The notes under the pieces: model-generated
Told to the model about the DNA's origin: nothing
Seen by the model: only the letters and a program-made list of their open reading frames with translations
Databases searched by the model: none
Assembly: GCF_017591435.1 (NCBI RefSeq)
Contig: NC_059268.1
Span: 15,836,684 to 15,900,683 of the forward strand
Source of the DNA: Portunus trituberculatus
Lineage: Eukaryota; Arthropoda; Malacostraca; Decapoda; Portunidae
Length of the DNA stretch: 64,000 nucleotides
Direction of reading: 5' to 3'
Made by a program: the position numbers and the translations under genes
Shown: piece after piece, positions 1 through 12,959 of the stretch
Layout: each line of letters starts with the position of its first letter
Position numbering within the stretch: the first letter of the stretch is position 1

Positions 1-686
1 TCTTTTCTTCAATTTTGACCTCTAAATATCCCCCTTGCATTCTTTTTCCCTAGCTGTCTGCTACCCCTTCACCCCTTCCCCTGTTACACCGGCCGGCCGT
101 CACCCTTCACGATGGACGGAGACAAACACACAAGCGACCATGTGATCTCGTCAGTGCCAAGCCTCCTGACGACTGCCATCCAACCTGTGCCAAGTGTGGT
201 GGGCGGAGGAGGCGCCAAGACGGGGGATAAACAGGAGGGCGGCCAAAGGAAGACACAGTAAGGGTGGAGAAAGAGGGTATAGAGCGGACGGAGGAAGGTC
301 ATGAGAGGAGGAGAAACGAAGCAAGGAGGGAGAAGAGGGATGACAAGATTGAACGCGTGATAGGAAGTAGAAGGTAGAACAGAGCGAGAGAAGAGTGAAG
401 GTTAGATGAAATGTATAAGAGAAGAGAGTGACAGAAGAAAGGAACAGGAAGGAAGACAAGGTTAACTGTAAAAATGGAGGAGGGAGAAACTGAGGTAGAG
501 GAAAAGAGGAGGAGATAATGATAAAAAAAGAAAAGCTAAGAAACCGGGGAAAGGATAAGAAACAGACGAGATTAAACAGAAATAAAAGAGAGAGATAGAA
601 GAGAAGAAAGACGATAGATAGTGAAGTAAGAAAAAGACAGAATGATAAAGCAGAAAGGAAACGTAAACTAAGATTAACCTCAAAAC

Positions 687-689
<3 letters not shown>

Positions 690-764
<75 letters not shown>
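690..764. repeat. (GA)n microsatellite
   Basis: About 75 bases of GA within a purine-rich kilobase (250-1480) that has no gene signal. Confidence 0.97.
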
Positions 765-770
<6 letters not shown>

Positions 771-1209
771 CCACTAGAAAAGAAAACGGGAAGGAATATA
801 AATTGTAAAATAGAGCAATAAGAAAGCTTAATAAAATAGGACTATCTCAGAAAGGAAAAATAAAAAAGTGCATGAGAGACAGAGAGAGAGAAAGAGAGAG
901 ACACAGAGAGAAAGAGAAAGAGAAAAACAAGAAAACAAACATCGTAAAAGACAGACAAGAAACCGGAGAGGATAATGAAGCAAAATAATAGGATAAAAGA
1001 AGGACCAAAAAAAAAAAAACTTACCATGGGTGTGAGAGAAAACGAAAAAAAAAAAGGAAAACAGAAAATATACGTAAGATTTAGAGTTGAAGGGCACGAA
1101 GGGCACACAAATTAGAGGTACGCAGATTAATTAAAACTTTGGATCACAGTTGATGTGGGAAGTATCTTATTAAGACTCATTCTGAAGGAAGATAGTGGAA
1201 CCTGTAACT

Positions 1210-1212
<3 letters not shown>

Positions 1213-1249
<37 letters not shown>

Positions 1250-1305
1250 GAAGACAGGAAGACGCGAAAAAAACAGGCATCGCTGGTATTTAGGGAGAAA
1301 GGAAG

Positions 1306-1348
<43 letters not shown>

Positions 1349-1547
1349 TTTTTGGAAAGAAACTGAAATAAAAAAAAAGAACGGAAGAAGAAAAGAGGTA
1401 AAGAATGATAACAAGAGATATCAAAGAGAAAGGAGAGAAGAAGGAGGAAGAGGAAAAAAAACACACACAGGAAGGTAACAAAAACATTTAAAAGGATCAA
1501 AACAGGAAGACTTGAAACGTAAACTGGATTAAGAAAAATACGATAAC

Positions 1548-1589
<42 letters not shown>
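1213..1589. repeat. cluster of three (GA)n tracts
   Basis: Tracts at 1213-1246, 1310-1344 and 1551-1589 in purine-rich DNA. Open frames here encode only Arg-Glu or Ser-Leu repeats. Confidence 0.95.
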
Positions 1590-1590
<1 letters not shown>

Positions 1591-2238
1591 ACGCCACGTC
1601 ATCCTCACATACATCTTGAAATAAACTCACGCCACCTTATGTCTCTGACCCAATTCGGACGAACACAGGGACGCCGGCAGCTTACTGGGGGAAGAAACTC
1701 TAAAATAGTCACTCCTACTTTCCCCCTTCTCATTCCTAAACAAACTCATATTTCCGGCTGTAGTGAGGGGGGCAGTTTTATCATTCCCCATACCCAATCT
1801 CTGTGACAGGAGGGCAGAAGGTTCGGAAAAATGAGGTGCTGATACATATATGCACCTGTAACTTAAATGTATATAGCTCTCTAGGGTTTGTTGGTGTGTT
1901 TTGCCTGCGTTTTCATCATGCTAACGAGACCACGGTGAGATGTGTTTGTTGGTAATGTCTCACACGCTCTAAGTGAAGCATAGGAGTCTTGGGTGTTTTA
2001 TTGACGTCTACTTTTGGATTGCAGTTGTGTTTGGGACAATAATTTTTGCTAGACACGCTGGGCTCTTGTGGTGTTCAAAGGGATGTTTCTGTGAGTTTTA
2101 TGAATTTTAATGGGTCTATAGTCTGTGTGTGTTTGTGTGTGTGGGTTGAAGAATGTGTGTGTTGTGGGGAGGAGTGGGAAGATGGGAGCTGTTCGCGTGT
2201 TCGTTTGTGTGTGTGTTTGTGTCTTAAAATTCCTCTTC

Positions 2239-2241
<3 letters not shown>

Positions 2242-2317
<76 letters not shown>

Positions 2318-2383
2318 TCTTTTCCTTTATTTTCTTTTCTTGTTATACGTTCTCTTGTTTTGTAAAGCATCTTACTTCTTGGT

Positions 2384-2472
<89 letters not shown>
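2242..2472. repeat. two long (CT)n tracts
   Basis: Tracts at 2242-2313 and 2388-2472, with 74 bases of unique T-rich sequence between. Confidence 0.96.
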
Positions 2473-2475
<3 letters not shown>

Positions 2476-2886
2476 AGTCTTGGCATGACTCGCCGTGAGT
2501 TGGCGTGAGTTGACGTGGACGAGTACGGGGCGATGCAGGTTGAATGTGGGAGTAAGAGGATGGGTGGGAGTTGGCTGGGTGTGAGTGGATGTAGAGACGA
2601 GTGTAGTGCCTTCCAAGCCTTCCCTCTCCCCTGCCAGAGCTGTCACGTCACGAGTGTCAACAAAACAATGTCTGGTGCCCCGGGGAGTTATTTACGGCCG
2701 TTTGGCACGAAGGTACTCATTTTCATTTAGGTTGGCGGTTCCCAGTACTGACTTCTTCACTTCTGGTGCGTCGGTCCGTGGTATTGTGACGGGGTCGTGT
2801 TTGTCGTCTTCGTGATGTCAAGACTGTCTTTTCTTGTGCACTCACGCATGTTAGTAGATTTAGAAACACCCTCCTCCTCCTCTTAT

Positions 2887-2982
2887 TCCTCCTCCTCCTC
2901 CTCCTCCTCCTCCTCCTCCTCCTCCTCCTCCTCCTCCTCCTCCTCCTCCTCCTCCTCCTCCTCCTCCTCCTCCTCCTCCTCC
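2887..2982. repeat. (TCC)n microsatellite
   Basis: About 32 nearly perfect TCC units. Confidence 0.97.
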
Positions 2983-3840
2983 CACCACACACCTATAATT
3001 ATGAGCACATGAAAGGTAGTCTCATCTTGCTAGTCATAAAGTTCCTCCCCACGTGCTTTCTTCAACATTGAACTAAGTGTAACTTCGCGGTATATCCTCT
3101 AAACTACCACTAACTGCCTCACGAGAAATATACATACGCGCAAAATTGCCATGTGACAGGAACTTGCGTCACATTCCCTTGGTTTCATGTTCTTGTAAAT
3201 TGTTCAAGATGTTAATTTATTCTGTGTCTTCTTCCTCCTGCAACACACTTCTCACTTTGATCTCCTTCGTTCAGCTGCTTCTCCTCTTTCCTGCAGTGTT
3301 GCCAGTGTGGCGTCGTGACCCACAACATGAACACTTCCACGTCACCTTCAGAACGACTCACTTTCGCAATTCTGGTGCTGATGGCTACGATACACGGGCT
3401 AGGAAGAGATGAAAGGGGAAAAGAAGACAAGGGCGACGACCATAACTAGATAGGCAGGTGAAGACAAACCACACCTCGGGAAGACAGGGATAGTAAGGTA
3501 CGAGTACATGTAGTAAGAGGACAAATGTAGGACATGATTGGTGACAGGACAGGAAGGAGAGGGACACAGAAGGAGGATGAGGAGGGCGACAGAAGGATAG
3601 CAATAGTGGGGTTTGTTGTGACGGGTGTTCCTTTTGTGTGGCCATCCTGACAGGCGGCTGGCGTCGGGTATAGATAATGCCAGGATATAGGAAGCTGTGC
3701 AAGTCCTGTAAGAGTTAAACGGGAGATGAGAATGGCCTTTGTCGTTATGGAGGAGGCAACCCAATACACTGCTTTAATGCACGTGAGCAAAAACTTGGCG
3801 GGAAAATGAAATGGCAAGGTACGAGTAAAAAACCTCTTTC

Positions 3841-4054
3841 TCAATTCCTTTAGTACCAGAAGGCGTTTTCATATTTCTTCTGGTTACTATTTTGTGATTT
3901 GATAAAGTTTCAGAAACTTATGTGGGGGATTAAAATAGTGAAGACTGTGGCCATTATTCTCATGACCTCCATAGACCCTTCCAAATATCAATAAAATGGT
4001 CTAATCGCACACAAATCTCAAGATAAATATGCGTCACAGTATTGAAGGGGTTAA
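3841..4054 (+). mobile_element. TTAA MITE family A, copy 1
   Basis: About 214 bases from TCAA+TTCCTTTAGTACC to GTATTGAAGGGG+TTAA. The ends are inverted repeats of each other (TTAACCCCTTCAGTAC type), and the interior shares 'GACCTCCATAGACCCTTCC' with nine other copies. TTAA flanks suggest mobilisation by a piggyBac-type transposase (inference). It has no coding capacity. Confidence 0.85.
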
Positions 4055-4905
4055 ATTTGACAGGTTGTTGTGAAAAGAATCATAGGTTTTTCACAGCAGT
4101 CTTCATTATTCTAAGGAGTGTCCAACAGTGGTTCTGCTTCATTGAGGATAATATTCATGAGAGCGATATTACTTCTCTATCTGCATAGTCATTGTGAGGG
4201 AAGGAAGTGTTTACGTATGCCTGCAGATAAGGAGTGTAAGGGCCACGGAACAAGTTTGTGGAAGTAGCGGCGATGTTGTACGTGACTGGCTGACGTGAGT
4301 GTTTCAGGCTGCGGGGAATGTAGTACTACTGTATTAGACCATTTTGTGAAACACTTTTGCGTCGTACTTTTCACTACATTCTAAAAGCGCTTGTGCATGT
4401 TGCACGAGCTTTAACAGTGAACTTATGATTTTAGTGAAGAATTAATGTTATTTCTACTTGATGAACAGGAAAAACACTTTGCATATTCTAGTAAACCATC
4501 TCTGTGATCTCTAAAGTAAATGTGGTGAGAGAGCAAAGTGTTTCGGTTTGCTTCCTCTTCTTGATAAATGTCAAGGCACTTTGTTAAGCTCCATTTGTGT
4601 AATGAATTACCTGGCAAAGGTGTGGTGAAGTATGCTGGGCTGTGGTAGGGGTGTACTGAGGGATAGTGAGTGATCAGTTTGTCTTCTGTTCATACTGGAG
4701 GCTGCGACGCCTTGCTGAGGAGTGCAGGGCTGAGAAGGGCGGGGAAGGACGGGTGGGGGGTCACGGACGAGCCGGGCAGACGCAGGTGACTATCGGTCAT
4801 CAGCTGATGTTTAAACATAAGACTTTTTTTCTTATGTTTGTAAACAGAGGACAGGAGGAGAAAAGGAGGAAAGCTTTCTCTATTCTTGACCTTACGGCTG
4901 TATCA

Positions 4906-4907
<2 letters not shown>

Positions 4908-4951
<44 letters not shown>
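4908..4951. repeat. (GT)n microsatellite
   Basis: Twenty-two GT units, followed by TATGTATG. Confidence 0.96.
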
Positions 4952-4955
<4 letters not shown>

Positions 4956-5060
4956 ATGAATGTTAGTTTATTTACTTATACGTGTCTGTCTTCGTGCCAT
5001 GTTCATTATCCACATTACTACAGGAACTATAAAAAGAACAACACTTGCTGCTACACTGCT

Positions 5061-5372
5061 GTTTTTTTTTTTTTTTTTTACGTTATGGCCAGTAGCGCCT
5101 GTAGGCAAACTTGAAGAAGAGTATAATATGTGGGAAGCGCTATTTAGCAGGCGATTTTATTTATAATGGTACCCATATTAGGGCCCATATCACCACCCAA
5201 ACGCATCCTTGGTGTAACTACCTAAAACCTGGGTATCATGGTGATTAGGTAACTTTAAACCACTCGACAAATGGCATAGCTTCAAAGAGGCATGTGGTGG
5301 GTTTCGAACCTACGCGTGGACGTCTGCCCGATCCCACGCTCACCACCTTATCCTCTACGCCACCGCCTCCCT
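5061..5372 (-). mobile_element. tRNA-derived SINE (type 1)
   Basis: Read on the minus strand, box A TGGCGTAGAGG (5352-5362) fits TRGYNNARNGG exactly, and box B GGTTCGAAACC (5300-5310) follows 52 bases later. The body runs about 230 bases and ends in a poly-A tract (poly-T at 5061-5079 on the plus strand). This order of tRNA head, unrelated body and A tail is the standard SINE layout. Only one copy is recognised here, so the boundaries are approximate. Confidence 0.7.
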
Positions 5373-6183
5373 ACATCTGCTGCTACTATGAACAAGTATG
5401 ACAATAAAAATAATAACAATAGCAAAAAAATAACAATAGTGACAACACTCACGATAATAACAATGAAAATAATAGTAACGATAACAATACAAAAATCAAT
5501 AAGTACTCATAAATAAATGCAGGGACAAAAACTAAGATAAGAAGTGATACTTTCTGAGTGTCTACATGCTTACGACACAGGGAGGCAACTTGAGCGACGT
5601 GACGCGAGCAGGTGAGAGAAAGTCCCGCACACCACGAGAAGAAAGGGTCGCAAAATGACCGTAAAAAACTCCATTTTTCTAGGCCAAATAACACAATTCC
5701 CGTGGCTGGATGAGGCAAGGCTGGCGATTCAGAAGCCCGGGATTGTCGTCAGTAGCGCTAGGGTGACGCATCTGCACCCTGACGAAAGCGGCAGTACGCG
5801 AACTACACTATAGAGAGACGAAAAAATATAATAGAGATAGGAGGCAGAGTACACGTGCTCCTCAAGACGCGTGGCTGAGAGACGCAGGTGGCCAACAGGA
5901 CGAGGTGTGACGTGGTTACCGTGACAACTCTCGCCCTACTTCTGGTGACTAGGGAAAGCCGAGGCTCGCGAAATGTGGCCACTGGAATGATACGATCTGT
6001 TCCTGCGTGCTGCGGCCGGACACACGCCCCAGGTGAGCCACGTGGCGGGATGACGGACGTGTGTTTGCCTCTCGCCCTTCACCTCTGCTTGTCTCTCACA
6101 TTGACTTTCATGACCACCACTGTCGCCTTTGATGTTTTACTTGGTACTTTGCCGGTGTTCGTGTGTATACGTGGCTTTGCTTT

Positions 6184-6186
<3 letters not shown>

Positions 6187-6226
<40 letters not shown>
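6187..6226. repeat. (TC)n microsatellite
   Basis: Ends TCTCTTTCAG, which imitates a polypyrimidine tract and acceptor. No exon follows. Confidence 0.95.
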
Positions 6227-6228
<2 letters not shown>

Positions 6229-6674
6229 AGTCAAACAGTTTCCGTAAATTCTTCTTGGCATGGACTAGTAATGTGATAATGTGATGCAGGTCAATAGTCA
6301 GGATACGAACAGAAATGCAAGATAAGATTGTCTCGACGGCAAAAATCAAAGCAGGTTTTCTTTAACAGTATGGTAAGCAAGTACTTTTTTTTTTTCTTTT
6401 CTTATTCATATTCATTGTTTTTCCTTTGGCCAGATTCCCTGACTAGAAAAATTATAGAAAAGTGATTCTGTGTAATTGAGATGCGTTACGAAAAGACGAA
6501 CAGAAAACAGAAGCTTTGCCACAAACTTATACAGGAAGAATAAAAAAAACATACCACAAAAAAAGGCAAAAACTTCATTAAGTTTAACCACCCACCTCAA
6601 AAAAAAAAAAAAAAAAAAGTGAAACAGTAAAATATAAGGCAGAAGTAATGTTAAAATAGTACAAATTTACCAAC

Positions 6675-6888
6675 TTACCCTCTTCAGCACCATGGCGCGT
6701 TTCCATTATAATTCTGCTTACTATCTGGCGATTTTATAGAGCATTAGAAACTTAAATTAGGTATTAAAATAGTGAAGACCCTGGCTAGTAATCTTCTGAC
6801 CTCCATAGACTCTTCCTAATGCAAATAAAATCGTCCAATCACACCCAAAACTCACGGTAAAAATGCGTCCCAGTCCTGAAGGGGTTAA
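6675..6888 (+). mobile_element. TTAA MITE family A, copy 2
   Basis: Starts TTACCCTCTTCAGCACC and ends CCTGAAGGGGTTAA. The interior contains the diagnostic GACCTCCATAGACTCTTCC and TTAGAAACTTAAATTAGG segments. Confidence 0.88.
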
Positions 6889-7159
6889 GCAGAGTACTGA
6901 CGCATTTGCAAACCTCGTGAACACAGATAAGGAAAGCAGTGAAGGTTGGATTGGCAATGTTTAGGTTTATTCTCGACGGTGTTGTTGCTCGTTTGCCAAT
7001 ACTAACGTGGCTTTTTGCGGACGATGATAGAGTACGACTTAAAATAATGTTCGTGGCGTGCCCATTAATTCTGGTCAAATATATCCTTGTTTTACTCGGG
7101 CGTCTATTTTGCTGCTTAAATGAAAAAGACAAGGCACGTGACGAAGAGATGAATGTGAC

Positions 7160-7160
<1 letters not shown>

Positions 7161-7216
<56 letters not shown>

Positions 7217-7376
7217 CCTTTAGGGAGGGATAGTTCAATCGACAGTATGTTCCTCCTACCTTTCCTCCTCCTCCTTCTCCTTCTCCTCCTCCTCCTCCTC
7301 TTCCTCTTTTCGGCTTCAGCATTCACACGGTAAACACAATAATTCATAACAGTCTAGAAGCTTTAAGGGCCTCGCT

Positions 7377-7439
<63 letters not shown>

Positions 7440-7565
7440 GATAAATAGGCCGTGAAATGAAGTAGTGGGTAACAGATTATTTTTTTGAAGGCCTAAAGAA
7501 GAAGGAAAAAATAACGATTTGTTGAAACGACACCGGTGTTCTGGATTGACTACTAATGGTGTTGA

Positions 7566-7629
<64 letters not shown>

Positions 7630-7656
7630 GTGAGAGGGGGAGATGTAGAACCAGAG

Positions 7657-7691
<35 letters not shown>

Positions 7692-7851
7692 AAAAAAGAA
7701 ATCACAGCTGAAAAGTGAAGTGGGATTGAAAAATGGACAGGAAAAAAAGGGGAAACTGAAAAGGAAAAAAAGGGGAAAAAAATTCAAATTAGACGAACGG
7801 CAAATATTGACGAAGTGTTTAGATCGATGAAAAATGGATGATGATGAAAGG

Positions 7852-7914
<63 letters not shown>

Positions 7915-7932
7915 TAGTAGTAGTAGTAGTAG
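7161..7932. repeat. cluster of (GA)n tracts and (GTA)n
   Basis: GA tracts at 7161-7209, 7379-7436, 7569-7626, 7660-7686 and 7854-7910. The last passes directly into GTA units at 7911-7932. A GAG/CTC-rich purine zone follows to about 8300. Confidence 0.95.
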
Positions 7933-8649
7933 CAGTTACGTAAGGCATTGGGAAGAGAGGGAGAGGCAAAAGAACCTTCTCACCTCTTCATTTTGTCGAT
8001 GGGAAATGGAAAGGCAGCCAAAAGAAGAGGAAGAGGAGGAAGACGAGGAGGGAGAAGAGGTAGGCGGAGAGACAAACACCTTTTAGGGCTGTCAAGTGAG
8101 GAGGAGGAGAAGGAGAAGAGAAAGGAGGAGGAGGAGGAGGAGGAGGAGAGGGAGGAAGATGATAATGAGAGAGAGATATGCGAAGGTGATGTGAAAGCTT
8201 TTATTTTTCTTATTTTTCTATCTATATTCATTTCTTTTAGAGTACAGAGATGTACGAGCAAGAAGAGGAGGTAGAGAAAGAGGAGGAGGAAGAGGAGGAA
8301 GAGAAGACCTTGGTAGCACAGTGGGATGATCGCTATCCAAGCCAACGACAACACGGGGAGCAAAAATTATGACCCTGTGTTAAAGTGAAGGACAATCACA
8401 TACACCTATTCCCTCTAAGTGTCCCGGGTTGGCCTTGCTAATGCCGTCCGTCAGGGGCACAGTGGCCAAAAAAGTTCACCAAAGGGGGGAGGAAGGGGTG
8501 CATACCTCCGAGGCGAGCACAGGACTCAAAATTACCAGAGCAAGAATAGAAACACCGCAGTCAATGTTGTTGTGTAAGAGTTATATGTCGCCAGTCATCC
8601 CTTGCTCTTATCTCTATTGCTATCATTATTACTACTATTATTTCCACCA

Positions 8650-8652
8650 CTA

Positions 8653-8688
<36 letters not shown>

Positions 8689-8828
8689 ATGTTTTTTTTT
8701 TATGTGTTAAGAGTATGGAAACTCAGTTGTAAAAGTGGTTTCTACATACTGCTCTCAATATGATGACTAGTACATTTCTGAAAGTTAATTTCATTTCGAA
8801 GGCATTATGATAAAAAAAATGATTCTAT

Positions 8829-8876
<48 letters not shown>

Positions 8877-8974
8877 CACAACTTCTACTACCAGTACTAT
8901 TACCACTATTACTACTACTACCACTACCACTACTTTTACTACTACTACTACTACTACTACCACTACCACTACTT

Positions 8975-9009
<35 letters not shown>

Positions 9010-9021
9010 TCACTACTACTA
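8650..9021. repeat. (ACT)n/(ACC)n trinucleotide cluster
   Basis: Blocks at 8650-8688, 8829-8875 and 8900-9021, with ACC interruptions. Confidence 0.93.
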
Positions 9022-9156
9022 CAATACGCTTAGTGGTGTTTTAGTTCTTGTTCTTATTGTTGGTTTTGCCGGTGATATTTGATTCTGCATTTCTGGGTCA
9101 GAGGGTCACGACTTCAGCTCCACACCACTTTACTGCATGGAGTCGTGTTGCGCAGA

Positions 9157-9310
9157 TTGTTGTTGCTGTTGTTGTTGTTGTTGTTGTTGGTAGTGGTGGT
9201 GGTGATATTATTGCTATTGTCGTTGAAAAGATCCATCACCACCACCAACACCACTACCACTAAAACAACTACATCAACACAACAACAACAACAATAACAA
9301 CAACAACAAA
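9157..9310. repeat. inverted microsatellite pair (GTT)n ... (AAC)n
   Basis: GTT units (9157-9190) then GGTAGTGGTGGTGGTGAT are mirrored by ATCACCACCACC...CACTACC (9236-9260) and AAC units (9278-9310), so the strand can fold on itself. Confidence 0.85.
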
Positions 9311-9479
9311 CAGAAAAATAAGGAGCTAGTTTGAAAATAAAGAAAACGTCCAATGAAAATAGGAAAATAAAAGAAAATAGAGATATAGAGAAAATGTAAG
9401 ATAATAGAAGGAACGTTCCACTTGTTATTATTCAATTGATACGATAAAGATACACGGAGAAAAAAGAAAACGTGTCTAT

Positions 9480-9482
<3 letters not shown>

Positions 9483-9511
<29 letters not shown>

Positions 9512-9602
9512 CAAATTTACACCGTTTAACACTAAGTGGCAATGTCCGATTTGTTGTTTCTAGTGATGCACTGAAACGTTTCGACTTCTTCCTTACCCCT
9601 AC

Positions 9603-9659
<57 letters not shown>

Positions 9660-9757
9660 CGTAGGTTGCAATGTACCCTTACGCAAGACTGTTTCCGTTG
9701 CCTGCCTAGTCGTTCTCGTTCTAGGAAATACGTTGAAGGCAGGTACACTATGTAGGG

Positions 9758-9803
<46 letters not shown>
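9483..9803. repeat. alternating (GA)n, (CT)n, (GA)n
   Basis: GA 9483-9511, CT 9606-9655 and GA 9761-9803. The middle tract is complementary to both neighbours. Confidence 0.95.
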
Positions 9804-9806
<3 letters not shown>

Positions 9807-9917
9807 CTACTCATCAACTGGGATTTCCTCTCAATAACGAACTGCGTTTTAATATAGTCAGTGGAATTCCCTTATGTCTTCCTCTCTTCCTTCCTCCTCT
9901 ACTCTTCCTACAAGTGT

Positions 9918-10082
9918 CCTCCTCCTCCTCCTCCTCCTCCTCCTCCTCCTCCTCCTCCTCCGGGCTTGCTTACGTCAGTTCTCGGATTCTCATCTCCCTG
10001 TGTGATGGATTTTTTGAGGCTAATGGATTTTAAGGATTCTCTACCCTCCTCCTCCTCCTCCTCCTCCTCCTCCTCCTCCTCC
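9918..10082. repeat. two (CCT)n tracts
   Basis: 9918-9960 and 10045-10082, separated by unique sequence. Confidence 0.95.
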
Positions 10083-10218
10083 ACCTCCTTCTCTTCCTTT
10101 TCTCGCTCTTTCCTCTTCTCAATGCATATGGAAAGTAGTTTCGTGTTGTTTGTTGTTATTACTGATGTTGTGTACTGCGGTTGTAGTAGTTGTAGTTTTA
10201 ATGATAGTTGTAGTAGTT

Positions 10219-10219
<1 letters not shown>

Positions 10220-10263
<44 letters not shown>

Positions 10264-10332
10264 TCATAATCAACAAGAATAACGATAACAATTCCTTTTT
10301 ACTATTGCTACACAACAACAACAACAACAACA

Positions 10333-10385
<53 letters not shown>
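10220..10385. repeat. inverted microsatellite pair (AGT)n ... (ACT)n
   Basis: AGT units at 10220-10263 and ACT units at 10333-10385 are reverse complements. Between them are a unique 45-base segment and CAA units (10312-10333). Confidence 0.9.
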
Positions 10386-10748
10386 AGCATCGTTACTATC
10401 ATCATCATTAAGTGGACACAACACGATCGTTATCTTGTCACTTTGGCCGACGCAGGGAAAGTTTGTCACCGCTACCACCTCCTCCTCCTCCTCCTCGGCA
10501 GCGTACGTCATTTCCTTCAGGCGCGGGGGTTTGTTTGTCAACACACTATGGGGCGGCGGGAAGGAGCAGGGTGTCTGGAAAACCCAGCAACTTAGGGAGC
10601 GTGGCGGGGAGTGTAGATGCCAGACACCTCCAGTTACTAGCACAGGAAATAGCAAAGTTGTGATGCTGCTTCTTTCCTCTGCTCTCCTCTCCGCCTCTCT
10701 CTCTGGCTTACTCATTTATCGTTCCCTTCTCTTCTACTCTTTATTTAC

Positions 10749-10750
<2 letters not shown>

Positions 10751-10828
<78 letters not shown>

Positions 10829-10977
10829 ATCTGTGTTCTTCGTCTCCTCGTCTCCTCTCCTCCTCCTCCTCCTCCTCCTCCTCCTCCTCCTTATCGACTG
10901 TCCTTCTAATATGAACACTCACTTTCTTCTGATGTTCTCTTTGCTCCCTTTTCTTGCCGTACCGTTCTAATCCAAAG

Positions 10978-11065
<88 letters not shown>
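10751..11065. repeat. (CT)n, (CCT)n, (CT)n cluster
   Basis: CT 10751-10824, CCT 10859-10891 and CT 10981-11065. Confidence 0.96.
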
Positions 11066-11070
<5 letters not shown>

Positions 11071-11467
11071 TCAATGCTTATACAACTCCCCACGTCCCTT
11101 CCCTCACTCTCCTCCCTCTCTCTTCTCCCTCCTCGTCGAGTCTCATGAACCTTCCTTTCCCCCCCTGAACCCTTTCCCCATGGTGCCCTCACCCCGTCCC
11201 GCCCCAGCCACTCGCACCCGCCCGAACATGTGACTCGGCTGCACGTAAGGACAAGTCATGTTTATATCACAAACGGGGTGAGGCGGGGGTCAACCTGCTC
11301 CTGCTCCCGATCTTGTTCTTGATCTTGTTCCTGCTCTTGCTTCTAAATTGTTTAAATGTCCACGATTTATTCAAGTGTGTGAGGTGATTTTGTTTATATA
11401 TTTGTGTCTTGTTTATTTGTTGTATGTGATTTGTTTATGATATTGTGTACCTGTGGTTTCATCTTGG

Positions 11468-11468
<1 letters not shown>

Positions 11469-11504
<36 letters not shown>

Positions 11505-11585
11505 CCTGGTCGTTATTGTACGTTATAACAACAACAACAATTACTACAACAATAATTACAACAACAAACAACAACAACAACAACA

Positions 11586-11635
<50 letters not shown>

Positions 11636-11670
11636 TACTTTTATTAAACCATACCTTCGTCTCACTACTG

Positions 11671-11723
<53 letters not shown>

Positions 11724-11830
11724 GCTTTTAGTAAACTACTCCTTCGCCCCACGTACTACTACTACTACTACTACTACTACTACGACGACGACGACCACGA
11801 CCACGACGACGACGACGACTACGACTACTA
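11469..11830. repeat. compound CT / CAA / CTA / CGA cluster
   Basis: CT 11469-11501, CAA-rich 11527-11587, CTA 11587-11640, 11665-11723 and 11751-11782, then CGA and CCACGA units to 11830. CGA blocks look like CTA units carrying T-to-G changes. Confidence 0.93.
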
Positions 11831-12052
11831 TCATTGACAAGAATTTTCAGTGCGCAGTATGTAAGTACAATACGTACCATTAGTTATGAGTTACTGGTTT
11901 GCACTGGGCTAAGTGAAGCAAACCCGGCTATCCCTCACACAATTGACGTTACAACATTCCATACGCAGGATGAATCATGACAATATACGCAGCAGGTTTT
12001 GCATCATAGAACATATTTAAGCTTTGTAATATTGTGCTATTATTTCTTTTCA

Positions 12053-12055
<3 letters not shown>

Positions 12056-12100
<45 letters not shown>

Positions 12101-12275
12101 ATCCCGTCCTCGTGATATGATTTTGTTCTTTTCTGATTCGTTTGTTGGATTTCCTCTTCTTTTTTGTTTTACGTATTCGTGGAAAGACAGACGCCTTCCT
12201 GTGGCGCTTGTTATTATTTTTCCTCTCAACTGTTCCCCGAGTAACTTCCACTGCTCTTATTGTTATTATCATTGT

Positions 12276-12309
<34 letters not shown>

Positions 12310-12329
12310 GCTACTGCTACTACTACACT
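12056..12329. repeat. (GT)n tract and (ACT)n tract
   Basis: GT 12056-12099 and ACT with GCT variants 12276-12329. Confidence 0.93.
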
Positions 12330-12951
12330 ACTACAATTACAATTCCATTTGCTTCTTCATATTTTACGTTTCATTCTTCTGCGTCTTCTCATCATAAGCG
12401 GCAGCGTTGTGGAGTCACGTTCAGGAACACGTTGATGTTAAAATGTCTACGGTAAAACACGACGTATTTGGCCGCCACTATCGATTCTCTTATCTCTCCC
12501 AACACTGAATGAAGAGCCATATTAAGCTTCTCTCCTCGTCCCCAGTGACTACAGGCCCATGGTAGGCAAACACCACCGTTGATCAAATTCTTGCAATATA
12601 TACTGTAATAAAGGCCATGTGTAAAATTGCGACAGATTGTCGCTCAGGTGCGATGATGTTACGGTGAGAGACTGGTAAATGGTGGCATCCTGACATCCCC
12701 TCCGCGGCGCATGCGTGGGCTCGACTAGGTTGCCAAGCTCTTCCACTCACACGTGTGGGACTCAACTCTATACTTGATAGAAAGCTTCGGTTTGAGGAAA
12801 GGAAACACGCTGTAAAATACTGGGATTGCTTACCAAATGTCCCTCTCATAACTTGTCCATTCAAGACTTTTGTGTGGCGAGCTCGAGAAGGAGCAAAGCA
12901 GGTCTCCAGGTGTTGGTGTTATGAGACCTCTTACCTCGCGTTCCGATGTGA

Positions 12952-12959
12952 TGACGTCA
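12952..12959. promoter_or_regulatory. perfect CRE palindrome upstream of exon 1
   Basis: TGACGTCA, in the context ATGACGTCAT, is the full cAMP-response/ATF palindrome, about 480 bases before the proposed ATG at 13434. A CACGTG E-box lies at 13005-13010. Both are short and could occur by chance. Their position in the presumed promoter of an inducible-type kinase makes them worth recording. No TATA box or start site can be fixed. Confidence 0.3.

Noticed and set aside
151..774. Long minus-strand open frame rich in Ser-Leu-Phe
   Set aside because: It is the translation of a GA/purine-rich tract. Dinucleotide repeats stay open in all frames and give Arg-Glu or Ser-Leu polymers. The same applies to many frames across the window.
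2242..2472. Regularly spaced repeat blocks that could be mistaken for a CRISPR-like array
   Set aside because: The blocks are plain dinucleotide tracts without conserved repeat-spacer structure, in a eukaryotic genome.
8305..8480. Possible plus-strand SINE head with box A TAGCACAGTGG
   Set aside because: No acceptable box B at tRNA spacing and no second copy or A tail in the window.
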